A stretch of DNA of 64,000 nt from Takakia lepidozioides (GCA_030704615.1 CM060731.1:36890001-36954000); one strand, 5' to 3'; counted from the stretch's first letter, positions 1-12,593 are shown. The notes: a model not told the origin generated them from the sequence alone. Numbers and translations are program-made.

Positions 1-3000
1 TTTTGGGTGGCCTGCCCCTTTCCTCACAAAGAAAAGAGGGATGGAACTTGCAGCTGTATTGCCTTGCCATGACAATAGATGTTTAGTTTATGGGCAAGGA
101 TCTCATTGAATACTGCTACTGGGCTACAATCCTTTACAAGGAACAGCTTTTTAAGCTCTCCCACTGGTGTCCACCAGAAATTGGGAATTTCCGCCGGTGG
201 AGAATGTACTCATTTCTGCCAATAGAGAGAGAGGGGAGAGAACATGGTAGCTTCATAAATTGTATTTCAATGCTGTCCACTTTTGGCATGTCAGTTACAT
301 CTCAAATTCCACCCGGTCATTGAGTGGATCATCACAATTCAGAAAGCTCAGATTCTTAGGTGGATCCAACTTTAAAGAGAAAAGTTTATTTCAGCCTTCC
401 ACATGAATCATTTGGAATTGTCACCCTGGAGCTTCCATGTCAGGATATTGATGCAAACACGTGTTCCAGGTAGACCTGCAATTGTGTTAGTGTCAGCAAA
501 TAAACCTCTCCAAGTAATGTCCCCATTCTCGGAACCCTCCATTGGAAGCTCAGAAACTACCTACCATCTGTACACTGCTTTTCAGAAACGGTTGGAACTG
601 GAAAAAGGTCCATTCTCTTTTTGCCAATCTCTCTGTCCGGAAGCAAACACTCATCAAATCAAAAGGATACATAACATTCCAAGTCCATCATCTATCTGCG
701 CATGAATCCAGTCATCAGAGAGAGAACTGCTGAGTCGTGAGCATTGGGAAGTAGAGAAACAACACAGTTGTTGTATGGAATTGCAAAAGAGAGATTTGTC
801 AGAGAAAGGAGACAGCCAACATTAGACAAAGATGTGTAGAGGTAGGTGTAATAAAAAATCCTGGGGACCCTCAACCTCTTGTTCATGCTTGAAGCTTCCA
901 TGGAGCAGATCTCCTTTGCTTTTCCACCCGCAACACTGAGGCCTCTCTCTTCTTCCTTGTCCCATGCAGGCAGCAGGGCTCTTGGATGAAATGATGGCCG
1001 CTCCAGTGGATGATGTAAGCCTGACTTAGTGTGGCAGGTTTTGGTCTGGAATGAACGAAGCGTGGATGGATGAAGTACATGTGGGGTCCCACAATAAAGC
1101 CCTGACACGTCATCGTACCATCCATCCATGCTCACTTGTCTAGTACTTGAAAATTTGTCCCATGTGGTCGCACCGATGAATGGGGTCCCCCTCATCCATC
1201 CACTGCTTTTTCTGTCATTCTGTGTACCCAAGGGAATGTTTTTTCTGTCATCCATATTTCCGACTATACAACTGAACGTTTTATTTTTTTATTTCTTGTA
1301 CGTAGAATTGAATATATACGGGATGGTACTCTGAGGAATATCGCTACTTAATTATAAGTATTATATATGTAATTGTTTTTCCTACAACTAATTAATATTC
1401 TTGTTAGTCTAGATGGCCAGCTGTTACCTCCACGTGATACCACAAAAATGTTTTTGCTTTAAACACAAACTGACTGTACCAATGTACCAATGCTCTCAGT
1501 AATCAAATATTAATCCTGCAGTTTAGTTAATATTCAAGTGGCTGATGTAGACAAAGACTGACTAAAACGTCACTAACTGTCTGAAAAGATACTAATATTG
1601 CACTCCAGTTAATTACCCAAGTGAGCTCTTTGGACAATCGCTGACCCGGGTTTAATTAGGGTTCATAAAATAAGCAACATCCTCCCTGTATCACTAGACA
1701 AACCCTGCTAACATTCTTGATACGAACTGACTAGCCACTAATCTCTAACTAACAACCCACTAACCTTAACTAATGTGGAAGCCCCAAGCCTGGACTTGGT
1801 CTGAAATGTAATGAGGCTGTGCCTGGAAAATGTAGAATAGTAGCCCACATGTTCGACCAAAACTGACTAAAAAGCTCATCTTGCTCTTCAATATTCTGCC
1901 CTCTCCAATCACAATTAGGTCAGAATTGGATTCCAGTCTTGTATCTTGTGCGCTCTTATGAGACACACCAAAACACGATCCCACCCAACGGTAAGCACAC
2001 CCCATGTGTTCCATAAAATAGAAAGTTCAAAGGCAGTGGTGTGGCCATAACAGAGCCTCAGAATATACCTTTTTGAAAAAATCAAATACTCAAATACACA
2101 GTTAAAATAAAAATAAAAATTCTATTTGATTAAAATCTTGAACACTATGGCACAGTTTTTTTTCTTCCTGAAGTACAGTGTATTTTTCAGCATACCTATA
2201 CCTATTCAAAATTGAGTACAAAAAACAACCGACACAACTTATGGAGTGCAGAGAGTGCATGTGGCAGGCTTTTGTCAGAAATCATGAAAATTGAATTGAA
2301 TAGATTATCCAGAAACTTTACTAGGTACTTACTACACTCCCCCTGTCCTGCGTCCTTTAAGTCAACCTAGTCTACCCTTACCCATAGGCGTATGATACGG
2401 TACATGGATGACGACGTTCATCCTAGACACATTCGTCCTCAGAGGAATGGAATGTAAATATTCCTCGAATAATAAAACCATCAATTGTCGAACCTAACCC
2501 GATAATATCATATTTGCAGCCTCCATTGAATTGGAGCATTAAACGCAGAGGGCAGCGAGCAAAGCATTTTTAGCAACCGAATTAGTGAGGTACTGAGCGC
2601 GTAGCTGAGGCCATAATGAGGTCATTACGAGCAAGATTAGCGAGGAGTGGCATGCACAACAAACTATGGGCTCGACGCTCGAGGCGCTCGTTTGCGGCGC
2701 CCCCCTTATTACTCCTAATTACTATTACTAACGCCTCCCATCTTGTCCTGCATTTATTTTTGGCTGCTGGGCCCCTTCGAATTAAAACAACGACAACGCC
2801 AGACCGAGATTCGACCCCGTGACCGCCGGCGGCTGATACGACTAGTGAGTGACTAGTGAGTCACTCTCGCGCTGTGGCCGTGCAGTGGAGCCACGGTAGC
2901 GCGTACGGTCGCGTGCTGACTAGCGTAGGCTTTTTTTTTTCCCGAAATATCCACACTTCCATGCAAATTTACGTCCCACGTCCATTTTATTATCGCTATT

Positions 3001-3120
3001 TTCTTTCTTTCCCTATTACTACTAGTACTACAGTCGCGGTTATAATTCAACCACTTGCTGATTTTCTGCTCTAATAGCCATTTAGCGGGGGAATTATAGG
3101 GTTAGCGAGGGGTAGGGTGA
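1..3120. other. Intergenic, no supported gene
   Basis: No open frame here shows a recognisable domain or a plausible exon chain. The 187-codon minus-strand frame at 692-1255 has low-complexity, repeat-like content and I do not support it as a gene. Direct observations: several copies of TCATCCAT or its complement near 1060-1260, and a GC-rich patch from about 2600 to 3500 beside AT-rich flanks. Function of the stretch is unknown. Confidence 0.5.
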
Positions 3121-3122
3121 TT

Positions 3123-3260
3123 GGCGGAAGTGCTGAGTTGGATTCCGAGCCCGGTACCTGCCTGCTTGCGAACTAAACTGCACTTATTACTGCTCCTCGG
3201 TAACTGGCTGCAAACGGGGGATCCTGGTTCGAATCCAGTTGAACGACTTTTATGCCACCA
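3123..3260 (+). repeat. Possible tRNA-derived (SINE-like) fragment
   Basis: A perfect pol III B-box-like string, GGTTCGAATCC, lies at about 3229-3239 inside a T-arm-like stem (CTGG/CCAG around TTCGAAT). A weak A-box-like stretch occurs near 3123, unusually far upstream. No complete tRNA cloverleaf can be drawn, so this is at best a tRNA-derived fragment. Confidence 0.25.
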
Positions 3261-4231
3261 GCGGCCGCGTACGCAGTTTGATTTTAGTGTCGGGCGTGGT
3301 ACTTATTAGTACTTTGGTTTCGAAAATACTGGGCCGGGTACGAGGTGGGGCTACTTACATCGCCGGCGGCCGCGGAGCCGGTCGGAGATGGATCGGGCAG
3401 GGTAGAATCCGGAACACGTGTGACCGGGTTACAGGGTCAGTCGGCCGGGCAGGAGTCCCCGTTGCCGGATGTGCCCGGATAGTTACCGGGCGGGGGGAGA
3501 GGGGAGGTACCTAGTCTAGTTAGGGGGGGCTAAACCCTATGGTGACAGCGGGATGGCGTATTAGGGCGGGCTACGGCGACGTTAACGAGTAAAGTCTGCG
3601 CAGTAACTAGAGGGGAGGTTTATTTACCGCGCTTACTGGCAAACCTTTGTATCATCTTCACCTCTCCGTTCCCTTTTGCTCTCCTTCTTCTTCCCTATCC
3701 TAGGAGCATCTCACACCACCTCTTCCTCTTCCTCTCATCTGTCTCCAGGGAGCTCGCATTGTTGTTGCGCGTTTGTGCGGGTCGCATTATTTTTCTGCTT
3801 TGCAGCGGTATCGTTCTATCGTGGTCTGGGAAAAAATTGCGGAGGATAGATATATTAGTATCTTCTCGAGCCTTTGTTGATGCCTCTCTCTCTCAGCAGT
3901 GTGCGCACATGGTCTGTTTGTCGTGTAGAAACTACGGCACGGGATCTTCTTTCTTCATGAGCGAAGGCAGCAGGACTGGGAGAAGCAACTATGTTGCCTA
4001 CAATCTCAATGTCTGTCTGTTCCCCTCACGCTTGTAGATTTGCTACCTTAGGTGCGTTTGCTGTGTCATTCTTGAGGACGACGTGACCTGGACGCGAAAC
4101 AGAAAGCTACAGATACTGGCAGGTGGTTGTCCGGTTGCTTCAGCATTGTTGTCCCTGTCGGCCTCCACGTACTTACCAGATCACAGCGGGGGCGGCAAGA
4201 TTTTTTATTCTCCCGAACATCTACTGCGGCC
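3261..4231 (+). promoter_or_regulatory. Upstream region of the TPD1-like gene
   Basis: Non-coding stretch before the first TPD1-like exon. It is GC-rich up to about 3600, then has a strongly pyrimidine-rich tract at about 3655-3740, like a plant 5' leader. No convincing TATA box was identified. Leader introns cannot be excluded. The assignment rests on position and composition only. Confidence 0.3.
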
Positions 4232-5138
4232 ATGAGTGCCAGTATCATCAATAGCCTCACATCATCTTCACGGATCCTCCTTCTTACCGTTTTGTGTGTT
4301 TTGCTTATTCTGCCAATCACCTGCGCGGACTCTCACACAGGTTGGCTGTTCTTTTGTGCCTCATTGCCGTGGGAAATAGTTTCTGCATCGAGTTTCAAGG
4401 ATGACATTGCAGTAATGGTATCATGAACTTGCAACAGCAATTGATCGTGGAGTTTCGTTTTGCCACTTGCACTCATGTGCTGGAATTCTGTCGCTTGTTC
4501 ATGCGTTGCAGGTTTGGAGGAGGTAATTGAGTCTCTGGAACAGGAGTTTAATTCAAGCAGGCCTATTAGGAAGAGCTACCCTAACACCGAAGAGGGAGAG
4601 CAATTTCAAAGAAAAAAAACCAAGTTTGCAAGTCGGAAACTTCTAAATGGCGGTAAGCTCCTCATTTTTGGCCCCTCATCTTTGCTGTAGTTTAGAGGTA
4701 AGGAAGCGAAGCTCGATTGAGTGAACTGATACAGTAACATGTAGAAGTTGATGAAGGGCTCGTGAACTGGTACTCTATTTGCAGGAGGTCTAATGGTTGG
4801 TAGATCTGTTGCATATTGCAGACATGTGTACAAAGTATGATATAAGCATATCTCAGGGCCCGGCAAGCCCTCTCCCCAACGGCATTCCAACATTTAGCGT
4901 TCAGATCCTCAATCTATGCACCGTAGGATGTCCCCTCTCGAATGTGCGTGTGGCTTGTGGATGGTTCGCATCTGCCAAATTAGTTAATCCCAAGGTTTTT
5001 AGGAGGCTTAGGTTCAACGATTGCCTCGTCAATGATGGCAAACCACTAGGCCACGGAGATAGTGTGACCTTTCAGTACGCCAACTCTTTTGAGTATCCAA
5101 TGAGAGTCGAAGCTGTTGTCACCTGTAAACAGCCATGA
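4232..5138 (+). CDS. TPD1-like secreted cysteine-rich peptide (three exons)
   Basis: Predicted precursor of 188 residues from exons 4232-4340, 4512-4652 and 4822-5138; both introns are GT-AG and phase 1. Exon 1 starts MSASII and carries a hydrophobic signal-peptide core (LLLTVLCVLLILPI) ending near CADS. Exon 2 is a basic linker. Exon 3 holds the TPD1 domain: DISISQG, then the hallmark CGWFAS, FNDCLVN and YANSF blocks, with six cysteines. In Arabidopsis TPD1 is the secreted ligand of the EMS1/EXS leucine-rich-repeat receptor kinase in anther cell fate; outside seed plants its role is less defined. I chose this ATG because it directly precedes the signal peptide and keeps the splice phases. 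Two related exon sets follow downstream. Confidence 0.88.
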
Positions 5139-5773
5139 AATAAAGAAAGTTGTTTTGACATTTTGCCATCATATCCTCTTTCTAATCTGCTTCCATCATG
5201 TCTGCATGGTATGTTTGCCTTTGGTACGTCATAGCTCACTGCACTCCCCTCATGTGTCTGTGCACGTTAACACTTGTTCTATGAATATATATTCATTGAG
5301 CGGGATCCTGCAGAATACTGCATACGACCTGATCATGAGCCGTAAACTCGATGTGTGAAATTTCGCTTTTCACACCTCCAGTTGGAATTCAATATGCATG
5401 GCCTACTTTTAGTGGTAGTAAGATTCGCCTTCCCACGTCTGTCTCCTTCTGAAGACGTCGCTGTACTGTGCAAAACTGCGCGCTTCCGTGACATTTTCAC
5501 CTGTTGGCAGAAACTCCGTTAGATTGCCCTCATGTCCCCCACTTATCTGTGACGTATTAGTCACTATCTCGTGTGGGTGTGAACCTTTTCAGTATTCAAG
5601 GTGTTTAATTAGACAGTGGAGTACAGTTGCCCAAGTAACTAATCGGATTTGAATTCCAGTCATTTTGGAAATTAGTATCCTATCCCTATTTCAATTCAAA
5701 GACGTTGCTTCACATAAGTAGCATGAAGTGAGACCATATCCTCCCTCTTCACACTGTTATGGCTTTAATGCAG

Positions 5774-6350
5774 GGTTGGAGAGGAGGTTTAAGTCACCAG
5801 CAGGGAACCATAAACATTCAACTCTATCTTCGGAAGGAAATTTGCTTATCTCAGATGAGACGGCACATATTGTGGACAAAAGGACAAGATACTCAAACCG
5901 TCGAATCTTAGCAGCTAGTAAGTTCATCTTTCCTTTGCCAATTGCTGATTGGGATTAGGTTATCTACACCAGGAGAGGTCTGGTACAAACCACTGAAATC
6001 TGGTGGCAGAGGAATAACGACTGTGCATTTGTGTCGTTATTGCAGATCTGTGCTCAAACAAAGATATTAGCATATTTCAGGGCCGTGATGGCTCTTCAGG
6101 CATCCCACAGTATGTTGTGCAGATAGTCAATACTTGTATGACTGACTGTGCCCCCTCAGACATCCATTTGTTTTGTGGCTGGTTTGCTTCAGCTCCTCTG
6201 GTCAATCCCAATATCTTTAGACGAGTCGCATTCAATGATTGCCTTATAAATGGAGGCATGCCTCTACGGCATGGAGACATTGTGAGGTTTGAATATGCAA
6301 ATTCTTTCATGTATCCACTGAGATTCAAATCTGCCAAATTCTGCAAATAA
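5774..6350 (+). CDS. TPD1-like downstream cassette 2 (exon 2'-exon 3')
   Basis: Two exon-like blocks, 5774-5917 and 6046-6350, are flanked by AG acceptors and a GT donor and are again phase 1. The first block starts GLE and ends KRTRYSNRRIL, matching GLE...KKTKFASRKLL of the upstream exon 2. The second encodes a full TPD1 domain (CGWFAS, FNDCLIN, YANSF, six cysteines) and stops at 6350. No signal-peptide exon is visible between 5139 and 5773. Either it is an incomplete duplicate or its exons are spliced to the exon at 4232-4340, which the phases allow. Expression cannot be judged. Confidence 0.7.
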
Positions 6351-6810
6351 AGCTGAATGGAACTCAATTTTGACCCATGGCAGGTGTTGATCTGACCTTG
6401 AAAATGAGTCTGGAGGGATTTTACTGCAGCAGTTGACTGACATGCCTGCCTCTACTAGATCATATGGCTTCTCCCAATGCTTTTCTTCCTTGTCAGCCTC
6501 AGAGAGGGTTTTGCCCAAATAGCAGCCAACTATCTCATTTGTCATCAGCTTGTTGATGGCTACCCCTCAAATGTCCTTTTCTCAGGGTTGTCAGGGTGTA
6601 GCTTGAACTCTACTTGGTGGACTGCTATAGATGTGTCCCACTGTCATTGGCCATAGCTCTGGCACGGGGACTGGGACTATCAGGTGGAATAGAAGGCATG
6701 GTTCTTACTACAGGTCGTATGTATTAAAACAAAGGAGGGTTGATGTTGTGAAAGGTGATGTGATGGTGGGAGGAATAATTAAGTGTCCATTTTTGTGGTG
6801 GATATTGCAG

Positions 6811-7115
6811 ATGAGTGCACAAACAAAGACATTAGCATATCCCAGAGTCGTGATGGCTCTACGGGCATCCCTCAATTCAGTGTTCAAATAGTCAATACTT
6901 GTATGTCTGACTGTGCCCCGTCAGACATCCATGTCTATTGTGGCTGGTTTGCATCTTCTCCTCCTCCCAATCCCAATACATTCACACGCCTCGCATTTAA
7001 CGATTGCCTTGTGAATGGGGGTCAGCCCCTTATGCATGGTGGCATCATCCAGTTCCAGTATGCTAACTCCTTCATGTATCCACTAAGATTTCGATCTGCC
7101 AAGTTTTGTAGATAA
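6811..7115 (+). CDS. TPD1-like downstream cassette 3 (exon 3'' only)
   Basis: A single exon-like block preceded by GATATTGCAG. It encodes a complete six-cysteine TPD1 domain (CTNKDISIS, CGWFAS, FNDCLVN, YANSF) ending in FCR at 7115. It is the same length as cassette 2's last exon (305 bases) and much closer to it than to the first gene, so it looks like the younger duplication. No matching linker exon is clear. A string like the start of exon 2 (acceptor plus GGTTG) near 6583 soon meets a stop. It could be an alternative last exon of the upstream gene or a fragment. Confidence 0.68.
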
Positions 7116-8159
7116 TGACAGCCTGCGTTTACACCAGAACTTTAGTTTCTATAGAGAGTAGTTCTACCTGTATTAAAGGATTACAACGATTCTGTTTGAT
7201 TATCAGTAAACCTGGAATTTTCGTCCAATGAGGTCTTTCTGCACTTTGGCAGCAAGATTTTCTCTCTCTGCACTAGTCTTTCAGTGGCTTTGAAGTCTGT
7301 AATGTAGATGTCATAGAGTTTGACAACCTGACATTCATGGCCGATGAGATTTGATTTAGGGTGGCATTCTGGTGAAACTGTGGTTCTCTCTCTCTCTCTC
7401 TGCAGATTGATTCTTGTTTAAAGGGATTTCTAGAGGATATCTGGAAAAGTCAGCTCTCTCTCTCACTCTAAGTGGCTGCAGTGTTGAGAAGTGTGGGCAT
7501 GTTTTTGAGGGAGTTCAGAGACATTCGGTCTATCCCTTCATTGATCGGTACTGTCCACCGAACCCTTAACCGAAATCTTTCCTTCAACCACTATCAACCC
7601 AATATCTATTGGAGATGTCATAAGATGCCTCTGCATCTGTGGGTGAAAATCTGCTCATTGGCTTCAGTTGGGCATCGCTCTCATTGGCACTCAAATTCTA
7701 AATTTGTCAGTCTCTTGATCTGTGTACAAAATGTGATGTCTGTTGATCAGCAACATCTAATTTGATCAATCCATTGGCCATGGCTCTTCTTAAACAACAG
7801 ACACAAGAAGAGAGACGAGGTTGAAAGAATGAATGATTGAAATGATTATAACTTCTTACAGCCCCAAGTGGGGCCCGCATTTTAACCTATACAATAACTC
7901 CATATAAAGTGCACTCTGAAAATTATTTCATGATAATGCGGCTTCTTTAACCTCCTCCATAACTTCTTGCTACTAGCCTAGTAGCCTCACCTCTATAAAG
8001 TGCTATCAATTATTTTTGTTCTAAGGCGGCCCATTTAAGCACCTCTGTTAACCATGGGTATATGTTCAATCCATGTTCACAGTCAGTAAGAAGGTGGGTT
8101 TGATTTTATTTTATTTTTGGTAAGTTTTCTTAACCATGAGGCATGTTTTACTTGTACGA
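7116..8159. other. Intergenic with CT microsatellites and an exon-like scrap
   Basis: No gene supported. CT-rich microsatellites lie at about 7385-7403 and 7450-7463. Between them, 7411-7463 resembles a block at about 34498-34550: both are preceded by AG and encode a similar GFLE-x-IWK peptide. Otherwise AT-rich and unassigned. Confidence 0.4.
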
Positions 8160-8370
8160 AGTATGGAAGATAAAGATAAAGATAAAGTTTCTTTAACGTC
8201 CAGTGAATTTACTGAGCAGCCTACTGCTCAACACACAGGCCATCGAGGGCCCAATGGACGGTCTGAAGGCACATGTTGAAGGATTGAACCCGGGATCACC
8301 TAGGTTATGCACAGGCAAGGCACAAACACTCAACCACTGGGCTACCTGCTCAAGAGATGGTCGTTTAGAA
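8160..8370 (-). mobile_element. tRNA-derived SINE, minus strand
   Basis: On the minus strand, at about 8350, TAGCCCAGTGG fits the pol III A box exactly, and GGTTCAATCC about 60 bases later fits the B box. The minus-strand body runs leftward for about 200 bases and ends in a simple-repeat tail built from TTTATC units (8167-8187), the usual SINE layout of tRNA head, unrelated body and short-repeat 3' end. It would be transcribed by pol III and mobilised by a partner LINE. Family not identified. Confidence 0.65.
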
Positions 8371-10505
8371 GCTGGGCCCGTTTAAAAGAGAGAGCGAGAG
8401 ATGACGTGAAGTTATCATACGTACGAGCCTCTTCCCTTTGCAGGTAACCCCGTTTATAATGAATGATAAAAACATGTGGAGAATTCAAAATGTATGATGG
8501 AATTTCACAATTATAAGGCCCAACTGACTGATAGCAATGTTAGACCCTGTATGATTTTATACTTTTGAAAGTCTAAGGTATACGCATTGCCATGAAAATG
8601 TTGTGTATGTGTGAAAGTGTGAATGGACAAAGGAAATTTATTTATGTGGAGTTCATTTCAAATGTTGAATAGAACCAAACACGTGACTACAACACGACGA
8701 ATTGTAGAAATCTAGTAATCATACGGTAATATCTACTATATCGTTGATATTGAAATGATAGATTTTCTTAAGAACAATATTCACCACAAGCGGGGAAGAT
8801 CTTTCTATCGATAATTATTATATAAATTTGTTATCTTGCCATTTGTTTAGAATACTCTTCGAATCTTGCTGTCTTATTTACTTATCCATTTTAAATGAAA
8901 AGGAGATGGAGGCCCTACCCATAAAATTAAAATGAGTCATGGAAAAAAATAACCTTGACAGAAGGCCTTGATGCGTTCATTAACAGAAGGGGACAATTTG
9001 CCAAAATGACCAAACTAGGGGTTCACTGGGGGTTAACTGAGAGTGCGCCAGAATCAAACCTTTCCTTTTTTTTGTTTTTTGTTTTTTTTTTGCGTTTGTT
9101 TTCTGAAGGATGCCTTAGCGACGGCTTCACTGGGGACCTTGAGGGGGAGTAGTAACTAGTAACCCCCTCTCACTGAACTTATAGACACTCATGCAAAACA
9201 AAAAACAAAATAGATGTTCTTACATTATTGGGTATATTTTATATACAAAATAACAACAATGCTTTTTGAATAACACGTGTTCAGCAAATGTAGACCTCCA
9301 TAATACCAAAGTCTAGCCAAAACTTTGATAAAAGTAATAGTCTATATATAGAGTCCAAAAGACATAACAGGGTCATTGGTCCTATTGTTTTTATTTTTTA
9401 TTTTTTTAATAAAACAGGGGACGGTGGAACGGGAATTTTTATTTGGTATTATTGGGGAGCTTTAAGAGCTAGTGCTTTAGCCCTATCCTACTACAAACCA
9501 TAAGTCTACAATATCTTCAATCCATAAAGTCCTACCTTAAATTTTATGTTCGAATATAATATGCTCATTAATGCAACCACGATATTGAATAATTTGGGAA
9601 ATCTCATACTTAATAACTGTATTATGATATGACCACGTGCTACAGCATACAAATATGCGAATTACAAATTACACGATGAACAATAGACAGACATGTTATG
9701 ATATGTAGAGTGATGCAACTTCACATAAAATTCTATTGAACGAGAATGGGAAGGCAAAGCGAAAGCTCTGAGGTGAATGGATGGATGTATTAAAGTTGAT
9801 GAACATTGGTACTATTTATCATGGATTTGGTTCAGTTAATGGATAGGTAAGACCAGGATTGCAGTGCAACAATTCATCATCATCCTTAATAATGTTTTCT
9901 CGTCCTTCAATAACTAAATCTTGATTGCAAATCTGTAGAACTAACAAACTCATTCATCTACAAACTCATGAGTGCAATCAACCAAACTAATTAACTCCCA
10001 CTCAAGTGTCATCTAACAAACTAAGCTCCCAGCAAACCCTAAAATATCATGACCATCCCACCAGTACACACACTTGCCTGGATGTAAAATCAAACCCACC
10101 CCTATCATGTAATATGATTGCTAAATACCACTACCCCGCCATTAAAAGGGCATTGATGTGAGGATCCACTTTCATCCATCTCTTTGTATTTCAAATCATC
10201 TATCCCATCCATCGCCGGCCTTTAACAACATCCAAAGCACTCATTTTTGCATCATCTCCCTTTTTGTCACACTTCATGATTTCCCTCTTCAAACCACTCA
10301 ATCACTCAATCAAGCATTTTCTAATTAAGAAATTATAATTATGCCAAAATTATGACAATATACAAACATTTCCCATAATCATTCCACCGCATCTACAAAG
10401 CATAAAGCTCTAAGTTAAATAAGCTGCATAAAGCTTAATTAGTAAAGCTCTCAAGGGCTTCCTCCCTTTTCATCAAAAAAAAAAAACAAACAAACAAACA
10501 AACAA
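8371..10505. other. AT-rich intergenic stretch
   Basis: No gene, RNA gene or transposon boundary could be supported. The stretch is AT-rich with homopolymer runs (T-rich near 9065-9090) and a CAAA microsatellite at about 10484-10505 next to the following SINE. Poly-purine and poly-pyrimidine tracts are scattered. Confidence 0.5.
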
Positions 10506-10510
10506 AATTA

Positions 10511-10700
10511 CCACCAGTGGGTAGCTCAGTTGGATAGTGGACTAAGTGCCACCCAGGTGATTCTGGGTTCAAATCATGCTACCTTGTCGGGTGTGGTATA
10601 ATCTTCCCCCGCTATCATGGTGAGGTTACTATGCAAGAGGTTATTTTCTCCTCTCACTGTAATTAAGGGGCTTGATTTGTGAGCGGTGGTTTCCCTTTTT
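10511..10700 (+). mobile_element. tRNA-derived SINE, plus strand
   Basis: TAGCTCAGTTGG at about 10522 is a canonical A box, and GGTTCAAATC at about 10567 is a B box, spaced as in a tRNA. The body continues to a T-rich tail near 10690-10710 and is preceded by a CAAA repeat. No complete cloverleaf is visible, so a SINE is more likely than a tRNA gene. Its body differs from the element at 8160-8370, so it is probably another family. Confidence 0.6.
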
Positions 10701-10710
10701 CTTTTCTTTT

Positions 10711-12161
10711 TTAAATGCTTACAGTGAAACAATAAGACTAGTAAAGTTCTAGTAAAGGGCTACCTCCCCTTTCACTATTTTAATTTTTTTTAAACATTTT
10801 TTTAAAAAAACATCCGTGTTTCTGTGAATGTTTTGCCTCCATGGCACTCCCCCAGAGGTTATTTTTTCCTTAGAAAAACAAAAAAGGTTTTCACTCGCAC
10901 AAATTAGCTGGAAGACGATCTGAGGGGTAAGAGATCTCGTCAACACTCATCCAATATGCATTCATCCAAGGCACGTATCCCGCACGTGTGGATCAGGGTG
11001 AGCCTATCCCGTCCCGTTGGACGCGGCCACCCGTGGAGCCCGACCGGCAACTGCCTCATTAACTCGGGTTCAGCGTTTACAGAGCCCCGCAGCAGCACTA
11101 CTAACTGCGGTCTGATAAAGATCCCGCGGCAGGCGCGCCAGTTACCCCAACGGTTCCGTCCCTGTCGCAGGTAACGGTCCGCGCTCGAACCGTTGGACAT
11201 CTCCCGGTCTTTGCCCTCCAGGTAAATATCTCTATATATTTATTTATTGGAACCTGGCTATGTTTTCTTCTTTTTCTTTTTTTTTCAAGGGAAACACCTG
11301 GCTATGTTCAAGGTGCGCGGCTCATAAGGGATTACTTCAATTTAGTTTACCTTCTGGTCAGACTCAGAATACCTGCCATCTGGTAAATACGGGTACACCA
11401 CATATCATCACGTATTTCACCTGAGAGAGGGGGAAAGTTATGGGCTCTGACCGGTAGACATTTGACCGTATGTATCACGTATGTGTTTATGTATGCGAGG
11501 AAAGCTGGTTTACGTGTATGGCACGACGGGGTCGACCCCACATTAAGCCGGGTGTCAGATCTCGGGCTTCTTTACTGCACTGGCAGGCCATTATGGATGG
11601 ATGAGATCATAAATGCGTTTTCTCAAGTCCAATATTTTTCATCCTATAAGCATTTGCTCATTGGCCTACCCCCTGTGGATATTTTCTAAATAATAATAAA
11701 TTATTATTAAACTAATAGGAAGCTTTTCTGACGATAATTTCAGAGCAGGCTATTTCTGGTGGGACGGATTAACCGATAAACAAGCCGCGACTCGACAAAA
11801 TTTAGGGAACGGAGGATGGATGGAGAAGGTGCAGCGCAGTGGATGGATGGAGTGTTCGGACGGAAACGGACGCGGTGCGGTGAAGCGGGGGCGGTCCGGA
11901 CAACCACCGCGCATGCAGCGACAGAAGCCGACAGAAATCGGTCCGTCGGCCCGACAGGTGCGGTCGGCTGTCTTGCCGCAATGTTGCGTGCCGGTTTTCC
12001 GGGGCACAGGTCCACCGACTACGGCAGGCGGGGAGGTAGGTACGTACAGGGCGGCAGTGCACGGGCCCGAGCACGGGTGCAGGCAGCACGGGTGGATGTG
12101 CGTGGGGCAGTGGTGTTTTCTCATTTTTCCAAAATCTCCACACGTGGGCCAGATGTAAATT
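10711..12161. other. Intergenic with two GC-rich islands
   Basis: GC-rich patches at about 10960-11215 and 11800-12110 give open frames on both strands at once, the signature of stop-poor composition rather than coding. I recognise no domain in them. GGATGG/TCATCC repeats occur at 10945-10970, 11593-11605 and 11813-11850. Confidence 0.45.
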
Positions 12162-12297
12162 CTGCCCAGCGCCCATGTGGCGAGGAGAACGAGGTGGCAA
12201 GCTTAGAAAAGTGGCTACATAACAGGTGGCACGTTTAACAGATCCACGTACGAAAATTCAGGCTCCTGATATTCACCTACTGGCGCCTTATGGCGGT
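12162..12297 (+). repeat. Direct repeat, copy 1
   Basis: About 135 bases here recur at 12594-12731 with mostly point differences. Shared strings include AACGAGGTGGCAAG, CAGGTGGCACGTTT, TTCAGGCTCCTGATATT and CTGGCGCCTTATGG. The two copies are in the same orientation, about 432 bases apart. They could be a tandem duplication or the ends of a small non-autonomous element. Confidence 0.75.
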
Positions 12298-12397
12298 GGG
12301 TGTAAATCCTACCGAGGGCCAGCGTTTCTTTGAAGGAATTTGGAAAACAGCACGAGTGGCTACAGAGTTTTGCAAAAATTTAGTCGTGCAACCTGTT

Positions 12398-12520
12398 CAT
12401 CCACTGAAATTCATCCATATCTGTACTTTAATCCATTTATATCATCCATATTTGGCGAGTTCATCCATAATTTATTTTTTATTTGGAGAAGTTTGGCAAT
12501 TTCATCCATGGCAAAACAGG
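12398..12520 (+). repeat. TCATCCAT-rich spacer
   Basis: Between the two direct repeats, TCATCCA or a close variant occurs about six times in 120 bases (near 12398, 12411, 12429, 12440, 12461 and 12505). Spacing is irregular, so this is motif clustering rather than a strict tandem repeat. Function unknown. Confidence 0.6.
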
Positions 12521-12593
12521 GAATTTGTGAAAGAATATTCTATTCTATTTTTTGAGGTCGCAATTTGGCGATAAATCGCCAATAAAAGAATGG

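Noticed and set aside
692-1255. 187-codon minus-strand open frame
   Set aside because: Low-complexity, overlaps TCATCCAT-type repeats, no domain and no supporting splice or start context.
10511-10600. Genuine tRNA gene
   Set aside because: A and B boxes are present but acceptor and anticodon stems do not pair; a SINE body and tail follow.
11740-12238. Long overlapping open frames on both strands (112-140 codons)
   Set aside because: Simultaneous openness on several frames reflects GC-rich, stop-poor DNA; none shows a domain.
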